From Pelotomaculum isophthalicicum JI (GTDB lineage: Bacteria > Bacillota > Desulfotomaculia > Desulfotomaculales > Pelotomaculaceae), in contig NZ_JAKOAV010000016.1 in NCBI RefSeq assembly GCF_029478095.1, forward strand, positions 1 through 64,000: a DNA stretch of 64,000 nt. Reading direction: 5' to 3'. How positions within the stretch are numbered: the first letter of the stretch is position 1; each line of letters opens with the position of its first letter. Below, one piece after another: positions 26,489 to 33,162 of the stretch. A program made the translations under genes and the position numbers. The notes under the pieces are model-generated. The model saw only the letters and a list, made by a program, of their open reading frames with translations. It was not told the origin of the DNA and ran no database searches.

Positions 26489-29296
26489 TTGGTTTTCAAG
26501 GATACGAAACAAATAACGATGTTAGATCATGAGCAAGACACCGAAGATCAACCGGTAACCTGCCTGGGGATGACCTTTGCCGATGACGAGGCCCGCCGGG
26601 CGTATTTTACGGAGGAACTGCGCAGAAGACTGCCTGAATTAAGACAAATGGAAGGGTTTCCGATTGGTGAGGATGAAGACATCCTCGCCCTTTCGGACCC
26701 GCCTTATTATACTGCTTGCCCGAATCCGTTCATACCGGATTTTATTAAATATTGGAAAGAGGAAAAGAGAAAGTTATATGGTGAAGACCAAGAGGAGTAT
26801 CACAGGGAACCTTTTGCCGCGGATGTATCGGAAGGGAAGAATGACCCGATTTATAACGCGCATAGTTACCATACCAAGGTGCCTCATAAGGCGATTATGC
26901 GGTACATCCTGCATTACACAGAGCCGGGAGACGTGGTCTTTGACGGGTTTTGCGGAACGGGGATGACGGGGGTAGCGGCCCAACTGTGTGGAGACCAAAG
27001 CGTAATTGCTTCACTTGGCTATAAGTTGACCGAAGATGGGTACATCCTGGATGAAAACAAGCAGACGGTCTCTCGGTTTGGATGCCGGCACCCTGTTCTG
27101 AACGACCTTTCGCCCGCCGCAACTTTGATCGCCGCAGGCTATAACCTGACAGCCGATGCAAAAGGGTTCGCCCGGCATGCCAAGATGCTTTTGGACAAGT
27201 TCAACAGTGAATACGGGTGGATGTATGAAACGCGGGACCCCAAAACTGGCGCAGTTTGTCCGGTTGACTTCACAGTTTGGACCGAAGTATTCAACTGTCC
27301 TCATTGCTCCGGGGAATTGGAATTCTGGAGTCTGGCCTATGACGAGGCGTCAGGGAAGTTTGAAGACCGACTCACCTGTCCTCACTGTTCGGCGGATATT
27401 TCTAAACGTGACCTCGTTAGACTCACAACCACTTACTACGACAATACGGTCGGGTCAATCCGGACGCGGCAGGTCTTGCGTCCGGTCGATATCCGATACC
27501 AGCACATGGGAGTCAAGAAGAGCAAAAAACCTGATCAAGATGATAATGCCGTCCTGGAGAGAGTTGAAAAACTGATGGAGGATATCTATTACCCCACTGA
27601 ATTGATGATGTTTGTTCCGGAGGGGGAAGAATGGGGCGATGACTTTCGACCAACAATCAGCCGTGTTCACGATTTTCATTTGCCGCGCCAGCTCGTCGCC
27701 TTCTCTCTGCTATGGCAAATGACGGATGACCTCCCCAGTGAGGAAATGAAGCGGCTCTGGCGGTTTACATTACAGAGCGTCCTTGTGAGCTTCACCCGCC
27801 GAAATAGGTTTTTAAAGAATGCCTATTCTCAGGTTAATCGTGCACTGAGCGGTACGTTGTATATGGGCTCAACAGTCAGCGAGCCAAGCCCCACCTATGT
27901 ATTGACCGGCAAGATTAAAAGATTTGGCAACGCTATTCCAAAGGGCGGCTCTCCGGCAGTCATAACCACGCAATCTCTCGCCTCAGTGTTGATTCCGGAT
28001 AACTGCGTCGATTACGTGTTCATCGATCCGCCCTTCGGCGACAACTTACCCTATGCCGAGTTGAATTTCCTGTGGGAGGCGTGGCTTCGGGTATTCACCA
28101 ATGCTGGTCAGGATGCGATTGTCAGTAGGAAGTGGAAAAAAGACTTGGCCGTTTACACGAACATGATGACGTCCTGTCTGAAACAGGTTTATCGCATCCT
28201 CAAGCCGGGCCGGTGGGTTACGGTGGAATTTCACAATTCAAAGAACGCCGTATGGACTGCGATACAAGAAGCACTGGGACGCGCCGGCTTCATCATTGCT
28301 GACGTAAGTGTCCTCGACAAGGGGATGAGGACCAAGAAGCAGTTGCATGCCAGAGCGGTTGACAAAGACCTGGTCATATCGGCCTACAAACCGAACGGCG
28401 GGCTCGAGCAAAGATTCCAGCTCATAGCCGGAACTGAAGAAGGGGTCTGGGATTTTGTCCGGACTCACCTGCGCCGGCTCCCCGTCTTTATTGTCAAAGA
28501 CGGGACAGGACAAGTGATAGCGGAAAGACAGCAGGTCTTATTATTCGACCGCATGGTTGCTTTTCATGTTCAACGTGGAGTTACCGTTCCCCTGTCTGCA
28601 GGCGAATTTTATCAGGGGCTGGCCCAGCGCTTTCCCGAGCGTGACGGCATGTACTTCCTGATGGACCAGGTGGTTGAATACGAGCGCCTGCGTGTGGCCT
28701 CCCGTGAGATAATACAACCCGAATTCTTTGTCTCCGATGAATCATCGGCCATCCAATGGCTCAAAGAGCAGCTTGCCAGAAAACCACAGACTTTCAGGGA
28801 GCTTCAGCCGCAGTTTATGCGTGAAACGCAAGGTGGTTGGCATAAATACGAGAAACCTCTGGAGCTTTCGGTATTGCTCGAGCAAAACTTCCTTCGCTAC
28901 GACGGCAGTGATGAATTACCCAGCCAGATTCACAGCTACCTGTCTACGAATTTCAAGGACCTCAGAAAATTGGCCAAGGACGATGAGACCCTTCGTAGTA
29001 GAGGGAAGGATCGCTGGTATGTTCCGGACCCCAATAAACAGGCTGACTTGGAGAAGTTGCGCGAGAAATCCCTGCTGCGCGAATTCGCTTCATATATTGA
29101 AGAAATAAAGAAAAGCAAGAGAAAATTAAAGCTGTTTCGTACCGAGGCCATCCGGGCCGGCTTTAGAAAGGCCTGGGGAGATAATGATTATCAAACAATT
29201 GTCGAGATTGGCCGGCGTTTGCCGGAAAGCGTCCTGCAAGAGGACGATAAATTGTTGATGTACTACGACAACGCGCAAATCCGGCTGGGGATGTAA
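26489..29296 (+). CDS. pglXI: BREX type 3 DNA methyltransferase PglXI (COG1743-like)
   Basis: About 935 residues. SAM-binding motif I is DGFCGTGMTG (residues about 152-161); the catalytic DPPF is near 513-516, followed by GDNLPYAEL. An extra DPPYYTACPNPF occurs at about 70-81, and two CPHC pairs near 270-305 form a zinc ribbon, as in COG1743 DNA methylases. In BREX this enzyme marks host DNA, usually as N6-methyladenine at a non-palindromic site. The start is TTG 26489 with GGAGGGG eight bases upstream; an ATG inside brxC is unlikely. Base composition is more GC-rich than the rest of the island. Confidence 0.83.
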   Translation: MVFKDTKQITMLDHEQDTEDQPVTCLGMTFADDEARRAYFTEELRRRLPELRQMEGFPIGEDEDILALSDPPYYTACPNPFIPDFIKYWKEEKRKLYGEDQEEYHREPFAADVSEGKNDPIYNAHSYHTKVPHKAIMRYILHYTEPGDVVFDGFCGTGMTGVAAQLCGDQSVIASLGYKLTEDGYILDENKQTVSRFGCRHPVLNDLSPAATLIAAGYNLTADAKGFARHAKMLLDKFNSEYGWMYETRDPKTGAVCPVDFTVWTEVFNCPHCSGELEFWSLAYDEASGKFEDRLTCPHCSADISKRDLVRLTTTYYDNTVGSIRTRQVLRPVDIRYQHMGVKKSKKPDQDDNAVLERVEKLMEDIYYPTELMMFVPEGEEWGDDFRPTISRVHDFHLPRQLVAFSLLWQMTDDLPSEEMKRLWRFTLQSVLVSFTRRNRFLKNAYSQVNRALSGTLYMGSTVSEPSPTYVLTGKIKRFGNAIPKGGSPAVITTQSLASVLIPDNCVDYVFIDPPFGDNLPYAELNFLWEAWLRVFTNAGQDAIVSRKWKKDLAVYTNMMTSCLKQVYRILKPGRWVTVEFHNSKNAVWTAIQEALGRAGFIIADVSVLDKGMRTKKQLHARAVDKDLVISAYKPNGGLEQRFQLIAGTEEGVWDFVRTHLRRLPVFIVKDGTGQVIAERQQVLLFDRMVAFHVQRGVTVPLSAGEFYQGLAQRFPERDGMYFLMDQVVEYERLRVASREIIQPEFFVSDESSAIQWLKEQLARKPQTFRELQPQFMRETQGGWHKYEKPLELSVLLEQNFLRYDGSDELPSQIHSYLSTNFKDLRKLAKDDETLRSRGKDRWYVPDPNKQADLEKLREKSLLREFASYIEEIKKSKRKLKLFRTEAIRAGFRKAWGDNDYQTIVEIGRRLPESVLQEDDKLLMYYDNAQIRLGM

Positions 29297-29321
29297 TGTG
29301 AGTAATCTCGTGGTTTAGTAC

Positions 29322-29351
29322 ATAATTATGCTATAATAATAGCATAATTAT
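29322..29351 (+). promoter_or_regulatory. Palindromic operator overlapping a -10 box
   Basis: A perfect 13-base inverted repeat, ATAATTATGCTAT and ATAGCATAATTAT, with a four-base spacer. TATAAT (29332-29337) lies inside it. The antitoxin start is 18 bases downstream with GAGGTG between. This is the expected layout of an autorepressed toxin-antitoxin promoter: a dimer bound here would block the -10 box. Confidence 0.7.
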
Positions 29352-29369
29352 TGACGAGGTGTTGATATT

Positions 29370-29795
29370 ATGCCACAAATTAGACCAATTACCGATCTGA
29401 GAAATACCAATGAAATTTCAGAAATATGCCATAAACCAGGAGAACCGGTTTTTATTACCAAAAACGGATATGGTGATTTGGTTGTGATGAGTATAGAAAC
29501 CTATGAGCGTCAGTTTGCTCTTGTTGAGGTTAACAAAAAGCTCACTGATGCCGGGAAAGAGCTTGCGCAGGGAGTTCCTTTAACACAAATTATACTTAAA
29601 GAATCACAATACCGCTTTTTGACTGAAGTTGCCGGATTGAAGGGTATAAGTATATCTGAGGTAATCCGGCAATTGGTCGACGAAAAGCAGTGTGAGATTT
29701 CATATGCCCAGGCTGAGGGAGCCGTGGAAATGAGTAAAGGTGCTGTTGCTGGAGATGGTAGTAACGTTCACCATGACGAGGTTTTATGTGAATAA
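29370..29795 (+). CDS. Phd/YefM-type antitoxin with extra C-terminal part
   Basis: 141 residues. The first 50 (ITDLRN, EPVFITKNGYGDLVVMS, ETYE) are a Phd/YefM DNA-binding fold. Residues about 80-110 (YRFLTEVAGLKGISISEVIRQL) resemble a ribbon-helix-helix segment. Phd-family antitoxins bind their toxin and repress their own operon; the palindrome over the promoter fits. No Doc, RelE or PIN toxin follows; the next genes are a truncated HEPN and an MNT protein, not the usual Phd partners. It lies between pglXI and pglZ, in the BREX operon. Confidence 0.7.
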   Translation: MPQIRPITDLRNTNEISEICHKPGEPVFITKNGYGDLVVMSIETYERQFALVEVNKKLTDAGKELAQGVPLTQIILKESQYRFLTEVAGLKGISISEVIRQLVDEKQCEISYAQAEGAVEMSKGAVAGDGSNVHHDEVLCE

Positions 29796-29803
29796 GATAG
29801 TAT

Positions 29804-30067
29804 TTGCAGCCTTCTTGCGTTATATACGCAAGGTATAAAGGCGTTTGGGCATGGGATTTGGTGTCATTAGCTGGTAGTGCCGGCTTGCTTGAAAAATGTA
29901 CAAAAGAGCTGAGGGACTTGTTACGCCGTCTTTCTCTATATTATATTGAAACTAGGTATCCCGATAAACGTGCCGTTCTGGAAGCCAAATGCACTAAAGA
30001 GCATACGAAAGAAATTCTGGAACGCTCAAAGGGGGCTGTGAAATGGTTAAAAAACATGTTGAAGTAG
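29804..30067 (+). pseudogene. Truncated HEPN-domain protein (MNT-associated)
   Basis: The last 60 residues (LLEKCTKELRDLLRRLSLYYIETRYPDKRAV, then an E/K-rich helix; read in parts) match the C-terminal half of HEPN proteins that pair with MNT nucleotidyltransferases: the YIxTRYPD element is typical. The N-terminal half, which should carry the first helices, is missing, and only a short TTG frame without a good ribosome site precedes it. A hairpin CTTGCGT/ACGCAAG sits at 29814-29832 in its place. I therefore regard it as a truncated relic. It overlaps the MNT gene by 25 bases. Confidence 0.6.
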
Positions 30068-30366
30068 TTGTGGGTGAATTTATAAAGGCTTTAAAAAGTA
30101 GGAACATTCGTGTTGAAAAAGCCATCTTGTTTGGGTCTTATGCAAAAGGGAGCGCGGGTAAAGATAGTGATATTGATATTGCTGTAATTTCTCCGGACTT
30201 TGGCCAAGACTATGTGGAGGAAGCAGTTATGCTTAAAGAAATCAGTGAAGATATTGATTTAGATATTTCTCCAAGACCCTATTCTCTGGAAGAATATAAA
30301 AATATCAAGAAAGGACAATTCCTTTATGACGAGATTATTTTAAAGGGTAAACTGATTGTAAGCTAA
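30043..30366 (+). CDS. MNT-type nucleotidyltransferase (antitoxin-like)
   Basis: 107 residues, complete. The pol-beta nucleotidyltransferase motif is FGSYAKGSAG followed by DSDIDIAV: a GS(x)9-10DxD arrangement. In HEPN/MNT toxin-antitoxin pairs the MNT protein inactivates the HEPN ribonuclease, in studied cases by adding AMP to it. GGGGG lies about eight bases before the ATG. Its HEPN partner here is truncated, so either it acts alone or the pair is dead. Confidence 0.8.
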   Translation: MVKKHVEVVVGEFIKALKSRNIRVEKAILFGSYAKGSAGKDSDIDIAVISPDFGQDYVEEAVMLKEISEDIDLDISPRPYSLEEYKNIKKGQFLYDEIILKGKLIVS

Positions 30367-30444
30367 GGATATCATTTTTAGTAATCATTACAACGATAAT
30401 GTGCAAATCCGTTCAGGTATGAAGAGAAGGACAGGTGACCCCTT

Positions 30445-32409
30445 TTGAGTACGTGGCGCGATCAGGTGCTGAGGGATTTTCAGGAACCGGTGCCGCCACT
30501 TACGCTGGTGGCGGATCCGGATCATTTGCTGTTGGATGAAGTTCTACTGTCGTCCTTTAAGGACAGCCAAGTGGAATTCGTCCAATACGGTGACCCGGTG
30601 GCCTTTCGTTACCTGTTTGAATTCAGTTATCGTAAAGCGCTGGAAGAGCGAACCTTAAGGTTGCTGGTGCGGGTAAATGATGTTACTCTGGAGCAAATGC
30701 CTTACGATTTGCTGCAAATGGGGCGAAAACTAACCTACCGGGTGCAAACCATATTTCCAAAGCTGTCACCCCAAGTGGTGAAGCAATTGGCCTCCCAGGA
30801 CTTAGATGCCTTGTATGCCGTCCGCGGACAGTATCAAGGCGCTGCTTCTTATGGCGAAACCTGTGATTTTATCTTGCGCAGGGTTTTTAAAGTGGCCTAT
30901 GACATGATCGATAATGAAACGGAACTGGTCAAGTACTTGCTTTCTAAACATTACCGTCAGAGACTATACCCGGAGGTAATCGAGTCATATCTCATCGAAC
31001 AATTACAGATGCAAAAGGGGTTAAATAAGCTGCCGTTGGCAGAGTTGGTAAAATCCCCGTCCTTTTTTTATAGCTATCTGCAAAACCAGTGGGTTGTGTA
31101 TTTGCAAATCCTGCAAGAAAAACCGTTGGTATTAATGGACGATAGCCTGCCAAAGGGCATCTATGGCAAAGAAAAACCCCATCCCTTTGACGATGAAGAT
31201 GTTTACCGTTTATTAGATAACCTGTTTATTGAAGGGTACTTGAAACCGGTGAAGGGCTTTAACAGTAAGCGGTTACCTCAATGGACCCATGTCGGGCTGG
31301 TGATTGATCCTGCCAGCGACCACAAAAATCGTCTTAAAGGACTACTGGTAAACTTAAAGGAGAAGCTTCAGGCAATCGGAAATTACCGGGACTGGTTGAA
31401 TGTCGTTCCGTTGTACGGTGAAATAAAAGATTTAATTTTATCCATGAATTTTACCCAAAATGAAACTGTTCTTAGCGAAGTAAAAGCCGTCGAGGCCGGG
31501 ATGGACGCCCAATTTGAGCTATGGATGCTCCGTAACTATGGAGGGTTGCTAAACCTTCCCTATTTGCCGAAACCGGTGATGCTGCACCAGGTGTCCCATT
31601 ATTTAGCCGCTAAACATTATGCAAAAGTTGCCCTGGTGGTCTTGGATGGTATGAGTTATGTCCAGTGGGCGCAAATACGGAAGCATTTACAGGCGAAAAA
31701 CTTTGTTTTTGATGAGTTGAGTGTTTTCGCCTGGATTCCCACCATTACTTCTATATCCAGACAAGCCCTTTTTACCGGAGAAATGCCCGTATATTTCTCC
31801 CATACCTTGGGAACCACCAGGAAAGAAGAAGCAACATGGAAACTTTATTGGGAGAACCATGATGTGTTCAAGGCTTATACCGGCTATGAAAAAAGATTAG
31901 GTCAAAGAGAAGGGGCTTATCGATCCCCTGATAGTTTACAAAAACCTTCACTAAAAGTGCTTGGCCTGGTGATTGATACCATTGACAATCTGGTTCATAC
32001 GGCCCTGCAAGGGCACAGAGGGATGTACGCTGAGCTCAAGTTATGGCTTGAAAAAGGGTATCTGGCAGGACTTTTGGCAGATTTAATGAATAAAGGCTTC
32101 GAGGTTTACTTGACTTCCGATCATGGTAATAAGGAAAGCCGGGGCATTGGCCGTGTCTCGGAGGGTGTTCTGGCGGAAACACGGGGGGAACGGGTTAGAA
32201 TCTATAAAGATAAGATGTTGCGCGATAAGGCGGCTGCTGCTTACTCTTCATTGGCCTGGACCGGGTCCGGCTTGCCGGAGGACGTGTATGTATTGCTGGC
32301 CAAAAGCGGAGAAGCTTTTATTCAAAAAGGTGAACATGTGGTCAGTCACGGGGGGATCAGCCTGGAGGAAGTAGTGGTGCCTTTTATACACATTACAGGC
32401 AAACAATAA
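30445..32409 (+). CDS. pglZ: BREX phosphatase-like protein PglZ
   Basis: 654 residues. The PglZ domain belongs to the alkaline phosphatase superfamily. Visible pieces are VALVVLDGMSYVQW (about 395) with the metal-binding Asp, TITSISRQALFTGEMP (about 430), and YLTSDHGNKES (about 555) with the DHG metal site. PglZ is a core BREX protein needed for defence and methylation. The start is TTG 30445, with AGGTGA six bases upstream. It is separated from the MNT gene by 78 bases; 16 bases follow before brxA. Confidence 0.87.
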   Translation: MSTWRDQVLRDFQEPVPPLTLVADPDHLLLDEVLLSSFKDSQVEFVQYGDPVAFRYLFEFSYRKALEERTLRLLVRVNDVTLEQMPYDLLQMGRKLTYRVQTIFPKLSPQVVKQLASQDLDALYAVRGQYQGAASYGETCDFILRRVFKVAYDMIDNETELVKYLLSKHYRQRLYPEVIESYLIEQLQMQKGLNKLPLAELVKSPSFFYSYLQNQWVVYLQILQEKPLVLMDDSLPKGIYGKEKPHPFDDEDVYRLLDNLFIEGYLKPVKGFNSKRLPQWTHVGLVIDPASDHKNRLKGLLVNLKEKLQAIGNYRDWLNVVPLYGEIKDLILSMNFTQNETVLSEVKAVEAGMDAQFELWMLRNYGGLLNLPYLPKPVMLHQVSHYLAAKHYAKVALVVLDGMSYVQWAQIRKHLQAKNFVFDELSVFAWIPTITSISRQALFTGEMPVYFSHTLGTTRKEEATWKLYWENHDVFKAYTGYEKRLGQREGAYRSPDSLQKPSLKVLGLVIDTIDNLVHTALQGHRGMYAELKLWLEKGYLAGLLADLMNKGFEVYLTSDHGNKESRGIGRVSEGVLAETRGERVRIYKDKMLRDKAAAAYSSLAWTGSGLPEDVYVLLAKSGEAFIQKGEHVVSHGGISLEEVVVPFIHITGKQ

Positions 32410-32425
32410 TTTTTAGAGGTTTAAA

Positions 32426-33130
32426 ATGGCAAAACCGGTGGGGTTTGATCAAAAAATAAAGTTGCGGCATCTGGACTATATTGCCAGAGAAGCGAGCAGT
32501 TTGGATCGTAAAAATGTACATGAAAAACTAGATGAATTTCTAAATGCAGATATTCGTGGTGCTAAATCCAGAAAAAACGCCGTTACGGTATTAATGAAAA
32601 TCTGGTATTTGACGCCCGGTGAATTAAAGAGTTTACGCCAAAGGGCCTTAGAATTGCTGCCATCCTTATCGTTTCATGATCGTCTTGTTTTTCATTGGGG
32701 TATGACCTTACTGGCCTATCCCTTTTTTAAAGATGTGGTCAATGAATTGGGCACTCTATTCAGATTGCAAAATGAGGTGCCCAGCCGGCAAATAGGCCGT
32801 AAGGTGAAGAGTCTCTATGGGGACAGGCGTAGGGTGGAGGTAGCTACCACAGCGGTATTGATGAGTATCAAATCTTGGGGGCTTATTGAGAGAAGTAAAA
32901 GCAATATTTATACCCTGCCGAAAAAATACGAAATAACCAATGCGGCATTAAAGCTATGGCTGGCTGAGGTGGTCCTGCGGGTTTCGGATTGTCAATACAT
33001 GCCGCTGGAGATGATCCCGGCGGCACAGTTCGTTTTTCCTTTTCAATTTAAAATCAACATTAGAGAATTTGAACATAGCAATTTCATTATCAATCGACAG
33101 GGTTTGGATATGCAGTTGGTTGGTCTTTAG
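32426..33130 (+). CDS. brxA: BREX protein BrxA (DUF1819-like)
   Basis: 234 residues, a soluble helical protein. Size, position directly after pglZ, and pieces such as KNAVTVLMKIWYLTP and RLVFHWGMTLLAYPFFKDVV match BrxA of BREX type 3. Studied BrxA is a small DNA-binding protein. AGAGG lies about ten bases before the ATG. The call depends partly on context. Confidence 0.72.
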   Translation: MAKPVGFDQKIKLRHLDYIAREASSLDRKNVHEKLDEFLNADIRGAKSRKNAVTVLMKIWYLTPGELKSLRQRALELLPSLSFHDRLVFHWGMTLLAYPFFKDVVNELGTLFRLQNEVPSRQIGRKVKSLYGDRRRVEVATTAVLMSIKSWGLIERSKSNIYTLPKKYEITNAALKLWLAEVVLRVSDCQYMPLEMIPAAQFVFPFQFKINIREFEHSNFIINRQGLDMQLVGL

Positions 33131-33162
33131 AATATGTTAATTTTCCAATTTAGGAGAATAAT

